DNA from: Gammaproteobacteria bacterium
GTDB lineage: Bacteria > Pseudomonadota > Gammaproteobacteria > Pseudomonadales > UBA5518
NCBI GenBank assembly: GCA_016718385.1
Contig: JADKDK010000006.1
Span: forward strand, 434,001-498,000
Length of the DNA: 64,000 bases
Direction of reading: 5' to 3'
The notes beneath the pieces are model-generated. The model did no database searches and was not told where the DNA came from. It saw only the letters and a list, made by a program, of their open reading frames with translations. Below are positions 8,848-17,216 of this stretch, in pieces; position 1 is the stretch's first letter, and each line of letters starts with the position of its first letter. Position numbers and translations under genes: made by a program.

Positions 8848-10106
8848 GCGCGCACCCGGCGAATATCGGCACCCAGCATCTGCAGCTTCTCCTCGATGCA
8901 TTCGTAGCCGCGATCGATGTGGTAGATCCGCTCGACCACGGTCTCGCCCTCGGCCACGAGCCCGGCGATCACCAGGCTCGCCGAGGCCCGCAGGTCCGTC
9001 GCCATCACCGGCGCACCGCGCAGCGCGGACACGCCTTCGACGATGGCGGTGTGCCCCTCGACGACGATGTGCGCCCCCATGCGGTTCATCTCGTGCACCT
9101 GGATCAGGCGGTTCTCGAAAATGGTCTCGGTCATCGTGGACGAGCCTTCGGCCACCGCGTTCATCGCGGTGAACTGCGCCTGCATGTCGGTCGGGAACGC
9201 CGGATAGGGCGCCGTGCGGATACTGACCGCGCGCGGTCGCCGCCCCTGCATGTCGAGCGCGATCCAGTCCTCGCCCTCCTCGATGTGCGCACCGGCCTCG
9301 GTCAGCTTGACCAGCACGGCCTCGAGGATGTCGGCGCGCGTGTCGCGCAGCTTCACCCGCCCGCGCGTCGCGGCCGCCGCGACCAGGAAGGTGCCGGTCT
9401 CGATGCGATCCGGCATCACGGTATAGTCGCAGCCATGCAGGCGCTCGACGCCCTCGATCACCAGCGTGTCCGTGCCGGCGCCGCCGATCTGCGCGCCCAT
9501 ACGCTGCAGGCAGCGGGCCAGATCGACGATCTCGGGCTCGCGCGCGGCGTTCTCGAGCACCGTGCGCCCATTGGCCAGGCAGGCCGCCATCAACAGGTTT
9601 TCGGTGCCGCCCACGGTCACCTTGTCGAACAGCACGTGGGCACCGTGGAGCCTGCCCGCGACACGGGCATTGATATAGCCGCCGTCGATCTCGATCTCGG
9701 CGCCCATGGCCTGGAGGCCGTGCAGGTGCAGGTCGATGGGGCGGCTGCCGATGGCGCAGCCGCCGGGGAAAGACACCTGTGCCTGGCCGAAGCGCGCCAG
9801 CATCGGGCCCAGCACCAGGATCGAGGCGCGCATCGTCTTCACGAGTTCGTAGGGCGCCGTGAAACTGCTGATGCTCGCGGCGTCCGCCTCGAGACCGTGG
9901 CGCTCGTCGCGGCGCAGCACGACGCCCATGCTGGCCAGCAGGTCGATCATCGTCGTGATGTCCTGCAGATCGGGCACGTTGCGGATGCGCAGCGTATCGT
10001 CGGTCAGCAGCGTCGCGGCGAGGATCGGCAGGGCTGCGTTCTTGGCCCCCGAGATGCGGATCTCCCCGTCGAGGCGCCTGCCGCCGTGGATCGAGAACTT
10101 TTCCAT
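8844..10106 (-). CDS. murA: UDP-N-acetylglucosamine 1-carboxyvinyltransferase
   Basis: First committed enzyme of peptidoglycan synthesis, transferring enolpyruvyl from PEP to UDP-GlcNAc. The 420 residues contain the substrate lysine and asparagine in SGAKNAALP (Lys22, Asn23) and the catalytic loop cysteine at about 117 (FPGGCAIGSRP), so fosfomycin sensitivity at the target is expected. Start MEKFSIHGG is the conserved one; an in-frame codon upstream would overlap the ibaG stop and is less likely. Confidence 0.97.
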   Translation of the reverse strand: MEKFSIHGGRRLDGEIRISGAKNAALPILAATLLTDDTLRIRNVPDLQDITTMIDLLASMGVVLRRDERHGLEADAASISSFTAPYELVKTMRASILVLGPMLARFGQAQVSFPGGCAIGSRPIDLHLHGLQAMGAEIEIDGGYINARVAGRLHGAHVLFDKVTVGGTENLLMAACLANGRTVLENAAREPEIVDLARCLQRMGAQIGGAGTDTLVIEGVERLHGCDYTVMPDRIETGTFLVAAAATRGRVKLRDTRADILEAVLVKLTEAGAHIEEGEDWIALDMQGRRPRAVSIRTAPYPAFPTDMQAQFTAMNAVAEGSSTMTETIFENRLIQVHEMNRMGAHIVVEGHTAIVEGVSALRGAPVMATDLRASASLVIAGLVAEGETVVERIYHIDRGYECIEEKLQMLGADIRRVRA

Positions 10107-10123
10107 CGCTGCAGCGCCCCGCG

Positions 10124-10363
10124 TCAATCCGTCGCCCGGCTCTCGGCCGCTGTCAGTGCGCGGATGTTGACGGCGTGCAGCGCGCCGGAGCGGATCACGT
10201 CGGCCAGCACGCCGTAGACGAGCTGCTGGCGCTTGACGCGATTGAGGCCCTCGAATGCGTCGCTGACCACCGTCAGATCGATGTGGTAACCGTCACCGCC
10301 CACCACTACGTCGGCGCCCGGCATGCCGGCCATCACCAGAGCCCTGATTTCTTCGTCCGTCAT
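10124..10363 (-). CDS. ibaG: BolA-family protein IbaG
   Basis: A 79-residue BolA-like protein; family members pair with monothiol glutaredoxins (a grxD gene is at 57193) and take part in iron-sulfur handling and acid stress. The BolA fold is evident in VVVGGDGYHIDLTVVSDAFEGLNRVKRQQLVY, where the RVKRQQ/VY helix is conserved. It lies 17 bases upstream of murA, as in many gammaproteobacteria, but the mlaFEDCB genes that usually precede it are not here; the next gene is divergent kdsD. Confidence 0.93.
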   Translation of the reverse strand: MTDEEIRALVMAGMPGADVVVGGDGYHIDLTVVSDAFEGLNRVKRQQLVYGVLADVIRSGALHAVNIRALTAAESRATD

Positions 10364-10624
10364 TGCGCTTGACCCCGTATCGATGCGGCGAGAGCCGTGC
10401 TGAGCGCTCACGGGTGCCGCAGACCCGCTGGGTCTGCCCCGCCGGAGCACGGCATTGAATCCGGAAACCGGCTATCATACGCGCCCGACAGAACCACAGT
10501 GAACTCCCGCGTCCGTGACTTTCACCGCCATTTGCACGTGCCTTCCGACACCCCCGCGCTGCGCCCTGGGCGGCCTGCGGCACCGGCGTCGCGCCGCGAC
10601 AACGAACACCCGGTGAGACCGACC

Positions 10625-11614
10625 ATGGCCGCGGACAACACCCCCCCGATCTCACCCTGGCTGCAGTCTGCCCAACGCACCGTCGCACTGGAGATCGAGG
10701 CCGTGGCGCGTCTGCGCGAGCGGCTGGACGAATCCTTCGTGCGCGCCTGCGAGATCCTGCTCGGCTGCGGCGGGCGGGTCGTCGTCACCGGGATGGGCAA
10801 GTCGGGCCACATCGGCAACAAGATCGCGGCCACGCTGGCAAGCACCGGAACGCCGGCGTTCTACGTGCATCCCGGCGAGGCGAGCCATGGCGACCTCGGC
10901 ATGATCACCGGCAAGGACGTGGTGCTGGCGCTGTCGAATTCCGGCACCACGCCCGAGATCCTCACGATCCTGCCGCTGATCAAGCGCATGGGCGCGCGAC
11001 TGATCGCCATGACCGGCAAGCCCGAATCGACCCTGGCGCGCCTGGCCGACGTGAACCTCGACGTCGGCGTGGAAGCCGAGGCCTGCCCGCTCGACCTCGC
11101 GCCGACCTCCAGCACCACCGTGGCACTGGTGATGGGGGACGCGCTCGCGATCGCGCTGCTCGAGGCGCGCGGCTTCTCGGCCGAGGATTTCGCGTTCTCG
11201 CACCCGGGCGGCGCCCTGGGACGCAAGCTGCTGCTGCGGGTCAACGACATCATGCACCAGGGCCGCGAGGTCCCGCGCGTGCCCCCGGAAACGGTGATCC
11301 GCGAGGCGCTGCTGGAGATGACAGCCAAGGGTTTCGGCATGACCACGGTAACCGACCCCGGGGGACACCTGCTCGGCATCTTCACCGACGGCGACCTGCG
11401 CCGCGCGCTCGACCGCGGCATCGACTTCCAGCACGAGCGCATCGGCGACTTCATGACGACGCGCTGCAAGACCGTCAACGGCGAGGCGCTGGCCGCGGAG
11501 GCATTGCACCTGATCGAGGAGAGCAAGATCACCTCGCTGGTCGTCCTCGACGACGAGCGGCGCCCCACCGGCGTCATCCACCTGCACGACCTGCTGCGCG
11601 CGGGCATTGCCTGA
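10625..11614 (+). CDS. kdsD: Arabinose-5-phosphate isomerase
   Basis: Converts ribulose-5-phosphate to arabinose-5-phosphate, the first step towards Kdo of LPS. The 329 residues comprise a SIS sugar-isomerase domain (VTGMGKSGHIGNK; SNSGTTPEIL) and two C-terminal CBS domains (about 205-329). The ATG at 10625 has a weak GGTGAG upstream; extending further adds low-complexity sequence. It heads the kdsD-kdsC-lptA-lptB-rpoN run and is divergent from ibaG across a 261-base gap holding a TATCAT -10-like element near 10476. Confidence 0.96.
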   Translation: MAADNTPPISPWLQSAQRTVALEIEAVARLRERLDESFVRACEILLGCGGRVVVTGMGKSGHIGNKIAATLASTGTPAFYVHPGEASHGDLGMITGKDVVLALSNSGTTPEILTILPLIKRMGARLIAMTGKPESTLARLADVNLDVGVEAEACPLDLAPTSSTTVALVMGDALAIALLEARGFSAEDFAFSHPGGALGRKLLLRVNDIMHQGREVPRVPPETVIREALLEMTAKGFGMTTVTDPGGHLLGIFTDGDLRRALDRGIDFQHERIGDFMTTRCKTVNGEALAAEALHLIEESKITSLVVLDDERRPTGVIHLHDLLRAGIA

Positions 11615-11639
11615 ACGCGCGCCAGGCCCGGAGCCACGC

Positions 11640-12200
11640 ATGACCGAGGAACTGAAGGCCATCGCCCGGCGCATCCGCCTGCTGGCGCTCGACGTCGATG
11701 GCGTGCTGACCGATGGCCGCATCCACTACAGCGGCGACAGCGAGGAAATGAAGAGCTTCTCGATCCTCGACGGGCTGGGCATCAAGCTCGTGCGCCGCTG
11801 CGGGATCCAGGTGGCGATCATCACCGCGCGCCGCTCGGGTGCGGTGGAGCGCCGCGCGCGCGAACTCGGCATCGACCACTGCGTGCAGGGGCGCGAGGAC
11901 AAGCTCGAGGCGCTGCGGGAACTGCTGGCCAGCACCGGGCTGACACTGGCCGAGACCGCCTACATGGGCGATGACCTGCCTGACCTGCGCGCCATCCTGG
12001 CGGTGGGGCTCGGCATGACCGTGGCCAATGCCAGCAGCGAGGTCGCACGCCGGGCAGCATGGCAGAGCCGCGCCCGCGGCGGCGACGGCGCCGTGCGCGA
12101 GGCCTGCGAGATGCTGCTGCGCGCCCGCGAGCAGTGGGCAGAGGCGCTCGCGCCCTATCTCTCCGGGGCCGGCGACAGCACGGGACACCGTGGACTATGA
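11640..12200 (+). CDS. kdsC: 3-deoxy-manno-octulosonate-8-phosphate phosphatase
   Basis: HAD phosphatase that removes the phosphate from Kdo-8-P in LPS core synthesis. The nucleophile motif LALDVDGVLTDG (Asp18, Asp20) and the later YMGDDLPDL motif are intact, and the 186-residue length fits the tetrameric KdsC family. It starts at ATG 11640 with GGAG seven bases upstream. The next gene is lptA after only 27 bases, leaving no room for lptC. Confidence 0.96.
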   Translation: MTEELKAIARRIRLLALDVDGVLTDGRIHYSGDSEEMKSFSILDGLGIKLVRRCGIQVAIITARRSGAVERRARELGIDHCVQGREDKLEALRELLASTGLTLAETAYMGDDLPDLRAILAVGLGMTVANASSEVARRAAWQSRARGGDGAVREACEMLLRAREQWAEALAPYLSGAGDSTGHRGL

Positions 12201-12227
12201 TCGATTCACGAACCACGAGGAGGACAG

Positions 12228-12845
12228 GTGGGCGCTGAGACACTGACACTGCGTATTGGCCCGCGCAGGCTGCGCTCGATCGCGGCCGGGGCCGCGGCGC
12301 TCGCGCTGTGGGGCGCGCTGGCACCGCGACCGGGCCTCGCATTGCCGGACGATCGCAATCAGCCCATCTACATCCAGTCCGATCGCGCCGAACGCGACGA
12401 ACGCAAGGGCACCACCGTCTACACCGGCGATGTCGAGATCGACCAGGGCAGTCTGCACATATCGGCCGACCGCGTGACGATCGCGATGGACGGGGACCAG
12501 GTCACCCGCATCGACGCCATCGGTGCGCCCGCGAAGATGCACCAGAAGCCCTCGCCCGAACGTGAGCCCGTGTATGCGCGCGCGACCACCATCCAGTACG
12601 ACGTGGCCCGCGAGATCCTCACGTTGATCGAGAAGGCCGCGGTCACCCAGGAAGGCTCGACGGTCAAGGGCGAGCGCATCGAGTATTTCGTGCAGGAGCA
12701 GCGCGTCAAGGCCAGCTCGGGCAGCGCGGAATCGGGCGCCTCGCGGGTGCAGATGGTGATCCAGCCGCGGCGCGCCACACTGGCACCGCCGGCAGCGAAC
12801 GACGGGCAGCCGCCAGCCGAGGCATCCCCCGATGGCGCGCCTTGA
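12228..12845 (+). CDS. lptA: LPS-transport periplasmic bridge protein LptA
   Basis: Periplasmic beta-jellyroll protein that carries LPS from the inner-membrane LptBFG(C) complex to LptDE. There is an N-terminal signal sequence with cleavage predicted near GLA-LP (residue 38), followed by the OstA/LptA domain (PIYIQSDRAERDE, YTGDVEIDQGSLHISADRV) and a proline/alanine-rich tail. The GTG start has a strong GAGGAGG site. The gene overlaps lptB by 14 bases. LptC, which normally sits between KdsC and LptA and hands LPS to LptA, has no gene here. Confidence 0.93.
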   Translation: MGAETLTLRIGPRRLRSIAAGAAALALWGALAPRPGLALPDDRNQPIYIQSDRAERDERKGTTVYTGDVEIDQGSLHISADRVTIAMDGDQVTRIDAIGAPAKMHQKPSPEREPVYARATTIQYDVAREILTLIEKAAVTQEGSTVKGERIEYFVQEQRVKASSGSAESGASRVQMVIQPRRATLAPPAANDGQPPAEASPDGAP

Positions 12846-13557
12846 GGCGCTGAACCTTGCGAAGTCCTACCGGGGCCGCAGGGTCATCCGCGACGTCTCC
12901 ATCAGCATGGACAGCGGCGAGATCGTGGGCCTGCTCGGGCCCAACGGCGCCGGCAAGACCACCTGCTTTTACATGATCCTCGGCATCGTGCCGGCCGACT
13001 CCGGGCGCATCCTGCTCGGCGGCGAGGACATCACCCGCCTGCCCATGTACGGGCGCGCGCGCAAGGGCATCGGCTACCTGCCGCAGGAGGCCTCCGTGTT
13101 CCGGCGCCTGACGGTGGCGCAGAACATCCTTGCGATCCTGCAGACGCGCAAGACGCTCAGCCGCCAGCGCATGCAGGAGAAGCTCGAGGAGCTGCTGCAG
13201 GAATTCAACCTCACGCACCTCAGCGACGCGCGCGGCATCGCGCTCTCGGGCGGCGAACGCCGGCGCGTGGAAATCGCGCGCGCGCTGGCCAGCGATCCGT
13301 CCTTCATCCTGCTCGACGAACCCTTCGCCGGCGTCGACCCGATATCGGTGAAGGACATCAAGGACATCGTGCGCCACCTGCAGGCGCGCGGCATCGGGGT
13401 GCTGATCACCGACCACAATGTGCGCGAGACCCTGGACATCTGCGAGCGCGCCTACATCGTGGGCGAGGGCCACATCATCACCGAGGGCGACGCCGCGACG
13501 ATCCTGGCCAACGACAAGGCCAGGGAGATCTATCTGGGCCAGCAGTTCCGCATGTAG
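12832..13557 (+). CDS. lptB: LPS export ABC transporter ATPase LptB
   Basis: Cytoplasmic ATPase that powers LPS extraction with LptF and LptG. The 241 residues contain Walker A GPNGAGKT (36-43), the family Q-loop YLPQEASVFRRLTV, signature LSGGERRR and Walker B LLDEPFAGVDP, all intact. Translation starts inside the lptA 3' end (14-base overlap). rpoN follows after 113 bases. Confidence 0.97.
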   Translation: MARLEALNLAKSYRGRRVIRDVSISMDSGEIVGLLGPNGAGKTTCFYMILGIVPADSGRILLGGEDITRLPMYGRARKGIGYLPQEASVFRRLTVAQNILAILQTRKTLSRQRMQEKLEELLQEFNLTHLSDARGIALSGGERRRVEIARALASDPSFILLDEPFAGVDPISVKDIKDIVRHLQARGIGVLITDHNVRETLDICERAYIVGEGHIITEGDAATILANDKAREIYLGQQFRM

Positions 13558-13670
13558 ATGCGTGAGCTGGCTCGACTGTTGCATGCCTTTGCCGCCCCGA
13601 CTACACTGAAATTGCCATCCCCTCTCCTCCGGTTGGCCACGATCATCGACAGGATTTCCGCACACCGCTC

Positions 13671-15155
13671 ATGAAGCAGTCGCTCCAGCTCAAACTGGGT
13701 CAGCACCTGACCATGACGCCCCAGTTGCAGCAGGCGATACGTTTGCTCCAGCTGTCGACGCTGGACCTGCAGCAGGAAATCCAGGAGGCGCTCGACAGTA
13801 ACCCGCTGCTCGAACTGGTCGAGAGCACGCCTGCCGACGACGTGGTGCCGGGGATGGCCAGCTCGCAGCAGGAGCTCCCGGAGGAGTATGCGGGATCTGC
13901 GGAGCGCGAGGTGGCGGAGTCCGACACGGTCGATGACGTGGCCGCCGAATCGATGCCCTCCGATCTCGCCGTCGACACCAGCTGGGACGATATCTACGAG
14001 ACCGGCAGCGCCGGTCCGGCGGGCAGCGGCGAAGAGGGACAGGACTTCGAGCAGTACACCGCCGAGGCATCCACGCTTTCCGACCACCTGCTGTGGCAGC
14101 TCAACCTGACGCCGATGTCGGAAACCGATCGCATGATCGCGATGTCCATCATCGACGCCATCGATGCCGACGGCATGCTGAGCGTGAGCCTCGAGGACCT
14201 TGCCGAGGGCTTCGGCCCCGAGAGCGGGATCGAGATCGACGAAATCGTCGCGGTCCTGCATCGCATCCAGCATTTCGACCCGGTCGGCGTGGGCGCCCGC
14301 GACCTGCGCGAGTGCCTGCTGATCCAGCTGCGCCAGCTCGACCCCGAAGAACCCGCCGTGCGTCATGCGCGCGTGATCATCGACAAGCACATCCAGCTGC
14401 TGGGCGCCAAGGACTACGCAACGCTGATGCGCCGCCTGCACATCAGCGAACCGGAGCTCAAGGCGGCGATCCACTGCATCCAGCAGCTGAACCCGCGTCC
14501 GGGCAGCGTGATCAGCGCGAGCGCCGCGGAATACGTGGTCCCGGACGTGATCGTGAGCAAGCGCAACGGCCGCTGGCTGGTGGAGCTCAACCCGGAAATA
14601 GCGCCACGCCTGCGCGTCAATTCCTACTATGCGGCGATGATCCGTCGCGCCGACAATTCCGCCGACAACGTGTTCCTGCGCGACAACCTGCAGGAAGCGA
14701 AGTGGTTCATCAAGAGCCTGCAGAGCCGCAACGAGACGCTGCTCAAGGTGGCGCGGTGCATCGTCGAGCGCCAGCAGGGCTTCCTCGAGCACGGTCCCGA
14801 GGCCATGCGGCCGATGATCCTGCACGACGTGGCGACCGCGGTGAGCATGCACGAATCCACCATTTCCCGGGTCACGACGCAGAAGTACATGCATACGCCC
14901 GGCGGGATATTCGAGCTCAAGTACTTCTTCTCCAGCCACGTGAGCACTGCTGCCGGCGGAGAATGCTCATCGGTGGCGATACGGGCTATCATCAGAAAAC
15001 TGGTCGGCGCGGAGCACCCGCGCAAGCCGCTGAGCGACAGCAAGATTGCGTCCATACTCGAGCAACAAGGCATCAACGTGGCGCGGCGCACCATCGCGAA
15101 GTACCGCGAAGCGCTGGGCATCGCGCCGTCCAACGAAAGGAAACAGCTGGTCTGA
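13671..15155 (+). CDS. rpoN: RNA polymerase sigma-54 factor
   Basis: Alternative sigma factor that needs AAA+ activators and recognises -24/-12 promoters. The activator-interacting N-terminus (QSLQLKLGQHLTMTPQLQQAIRLL) is intact, followed by an acidic linker (about 50-120), the core-binding domain, and the C-terminal RpoN box ARRTIAKYRE at about 471-480. Length 494 is normal. It sits between lptB and hpf-ptsN-rapZ-npr, the conserved layout that couples RpoN with the nitrogen PTS. Confidence 0.98.
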   Translation: MKQSLQLKLGQHLTMTPQLQQAIRLLQLSTLDLQQEIQEALDSNPLLELVESTPADDVVPGMASSQQELPEEYAGSAEREVAESDTVDDVAAESMPSDLAVDTSWDDIYETGSAGPAGSGEEGQDFEQYTAEASTLSDHLLWQLNLTPMSETDRMIAMSIIDAIDADGMLSVSLEDLAEGFGPESGIEIDEIVAVLHRIQHFDPVGVGARDLRECLLIQLRQLDPEEPAVRHARVIIDKHIQLLGAKDYATLMRRLHISEPELKAAIHCIQQLNPRPGSVISASAAEYVVPDVIVSKRNGRWLVELNPEIAPRLRVNSYYAAMIRRADNSADNVFLRDNLQEAKWFIKSLQSRNETLLKVARCIVERQQGFLEHGPEAMRPMILHDVATAVSMHESTISRVTTQKYMHTPGGIFELKYFFSSHVSTAAGGECSSVAIRAIIRKLVGAEHPRKPLSDSKIASILEQQGINVARRTIAKYREALGIAPSNERKQLV

Positions 15156-15237
15156 CGGTGTCGCCGCCAGCGCGGCGGCACACCGCAACGACAGCGCACA
15201 CCACACCGGGCAGCAGGCCCACAGCAGGAGAAACCCC

Positions 15238-15546
15238 ATGCAGATCAACATCACCGGCCACCACGTCGACCTCACCGATCCACTGCGCGAGTACGTCGCG
15301 AGCAAGCTGGGACGGCTGCAGCGCCACGAGTCCCGCATCACGCACGCCGACGTGGTGCTGAACGTGGAGAAGCTGCGCCAGAAAGTGGAGGCCACGATCC
15401 GCATGGCGGGCGCCGAGCTGTTCGCCGCCGCGGAGTCCGAGGACATGTACGCGGCCATCGATGCGCTCACCGACAAGCTGGACCGCCAGCTGAACAAGCA
15501 CAAGGGCAAGAGCCAGGATCACCACCAGGGCCTCGCGCCGCGCTGA
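15238..15546 (+). CDS. hpf: Short ribosome hibernation promoting factor
   Basis: S30EA-family protein of 102 residues, the short HPF/YhbH form that binds the 30S decoding region and promotes 100S dimers together with RMF. The start MQINITGHHVDLTDPLREYV and the basic HADVVLNVEKLRQKVEATI stretch are typical; there is no C-terminal dimerisation domain as in long HPF. AGGAG lies seven bases before the ATG. Confidence 0.96.
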   Translation: MQINITGHHVDLTDPLREYVASKLGRLQRHESRITHADVVLNVEKLRQKVEATIRMAGAELFAAAESEDMYAAIDALTDKLDRQLNKHKGKSQDHHQGLAPR

Positions 15547-15563
15547 GATCCCGGCAGCAGACC

Positions 15564-16043
15564 ATGACCATCACGGCGCTGGACACACTGCTGACACCGC
15601 AGCGGGTGCTCTGCGGCGCGGATTGTGGCAGCAAGAAGCGGGTGCTCGAGACGATCGCAGGCCTGGTCGCGGGCGGACGCGGGAAGGAAATCGAGGACCA
15701 GCTCTGCGAGAGCCTCAATGCGCGCGAGCGCCTCGGCAGCACCGGCATCGGCGAAGGCATCGCCATTCCGCATTGCCGCGAAGCCGACTGCAGCGCGCCG
15801 ACGGCGGCCCTCGTCACCCTCGCCCGGCCCGTCGACTTCGCGGCCATCGACGACAACCCGGTGGACATCGTGTTCGCGCTCGTCGTGCCCGATGGCGCCA
15901 CCGACGAGCACCTGCGCGTGCTGGCCCGCCTCGCGGGCCTGTTCAGCCAGCCCGGCCTGCGCGAGCGGCTTCGCGCCTGCCGCGACGACGAGTCGCTGCG
16001 CGCCACGATGCTCTCGGCCTGGGCCGAGGGCGACGAGGTCTGA
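15564..16043 (+). CDS. ptsN: Nitrogen PTS EIIA protein
   Basis: Phosphoacceptor at the end of the PtsP-NPr-EIIA-Ntr chain, which regulates nitrogen, potassium and envelope functions. It is a 159-residue fructose/mannitol-type EIIA domain with the phosphorylated histidine at about 70 in GIAIPHCR. It lies 17 bases after hpf and ten bases before rapZ; NPr is encoded two genes downstream, so the partner is local. The first enzyme, PtsP, is not in the window. Confidence 0.96.
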   Translation: MTITALDTLLTPQRVLCGADCGSKKRVLETIAGLVAGGRGKEIEDQLCESLNARERLGSTGIGEGIAIPHCREADCSAPTAALVTLARPVDFAAIDDNPVDIVFALVVPDGATDEHLRVLARLAGLFSQPGLRERLRACRDDESLRATMLSAWAEGDEV

Positions 16044-16053
16044 GATCGCCGCG

Positions 16054-16944
16054 ATGGACGGCACCCCCACCCCCGCAAAGCTCGTGATCGTGAGCGGCCG
16101 CTCCGGCTCGGGCAAGAGCACCGCCCTGCACGTGCTGGAGGACGCGGGCTTCTACTGCATCGACAACCTGCCGGCGCTGCTGCTCCCGGAACTGATCGAG
16201 CAGGCCCGGGAAAGCGACGGCATCGCGAACAAGCGCATGGCCGTGAGCATCGACGCGCGCAACATGGCCGGTCACCTGTCGCGCTTCGGCGACATCCTGC
16301 GCATGCTGCCGCAGGATCTCCTCACCGAAGTGATCTACCTCGACGCCGATGACGCGACACTGATCCGGCGCTTCAGCGAGACGCGGCGCAAGCACCCGCT
16401 GAGCAACCGGAATACCTCGCTGAACGAGGCGATAGCGGCGGAACGCACGCTGCTCGCGGCGATAGCCGAGCGCGCGGCGCTGACCATCGACACCAGCGCA
16501 CTGTCGCCGCACGACCTGCGCGAGCTGGTCGGCCGGACGGTGGCCGTGGAGACCGATGGCAGCATGGTGATCCTGTTCGAGTCCTTCGGCTTCAAGCACG
16601 GTATCCCCATCTACGCCGACATGGTGTTCGACCTGCGCTGCCTGCCCAACCCGCACTGGAACCCGGCACTGCGCCGGCTGAGCGGGCTGGACGAGGACGT
16701 GGCGCACTTCCTGGACGAGCAGCCCGAGGTCGGGGAGATGCTGGCGGACATCACCGCATACCTCGATCGCTGGCTGCCTCGCTTCGCGCGCAGCAGCCGC
16801 AGCTACGTCACGGTCGCGCTGGGCTGCACCGGCGGCCAGCACCGCTCCGTCTACATGTGCGAGCAGCTCGAGCGCCACTTCCGGGATCTGTTCCCGGGCG
16901 TGCAGGTGCGCCACCGCGACCTCGCCGGCAACAGGCAGAACTGA
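16054..16944 (+). CDS. rapZ: RNase adapter / nucleotide-binding protein RapZ
   Basis: In E. coli RapZ binds GlcN6P and the small RNA GlmZ and delivers it to RNase E, tuning GlmS levels for cell-wall precursors. The 296-residue protein has the N-terminal P-loop GRSGSGKS (about 15-22) and the conserved C-terminal RNA-binding domain with FGFKHGIP, DLRCLPNPHW and GCTGGQHRSVY. Start ATG 16054 lies ten bases after ptsN. Confidence 0.96.
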   Translation: MDGTPTPAKLVIVSGRSGSGKSTALHVLEDAGFYCIDNLPALLLPELIEQARESDGIANKRMAVSIDARNMAGHLSRFGDILRMLPQDLLTEVIYLDADDATLIRRFSETRRKHPLSNRNTSLNEAIAAERTLLAAIAERAALTIDTSALSPHDLRELVGRTVAVETDGSMVILFESFGFKHGIPIYADMVFDLRCLPNPHWNPALRRLSGLDEDVAHFLDEQPEVGEMLADITAYLDRWLPRFARSSRSYVTVALGCTGGQHRSVYMCEQLERHFRDLFPGVQVRHRDLAGNRQN

Positions 16945-16946
16945 AC

Positions 16947-17216
16947 ATGGTCAGCAGGGAACTCGTCATCATCAACCGCCTCGGGCTGCATGCGCGCGCC
17001 GCCGCGAAGCTGGTTTCGACCGCCGGGCGTTTTTCCAGCGCGGTGCGCATCGAGCGCGATGGCAAGGGCGCCGACGCCAAGAGCATCATGGCGGTGATGA
17101 TGCTGGCCGCCGGCAAGGGTACGCCGGTCACCGTGCACGCCGAGGGTGATGACGCGGTGGCGGCACTGGAGGCTGTCGCCGAGCTGATCAACGACCGTTT
17201 CGGCGAAGACGAATGA
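16947..17216 (+). CDS. ptsO: Nitrogen PTS phosphocarrier NPr
   Basis: HPr-like carrier that passes phosphate from PtsP to EIIA-Ntr. The 89 residues contain the active histidine at position 15 in NRLGLHARAA and a Ser46-region AKSIMAVMMLAA. It begins two bases after the rapZ stop and overlaps mgtE by four bases (ATGA). Also called npr. Confidence 0.95.
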   Translation: MVSRELVIINRLGLHARAAAKLVSTAGRFSSAVRIERDGKGADAKSIMAVMMLAAGKGTPVTVHAEGDDAVAALEAVAELINDRFGEDE

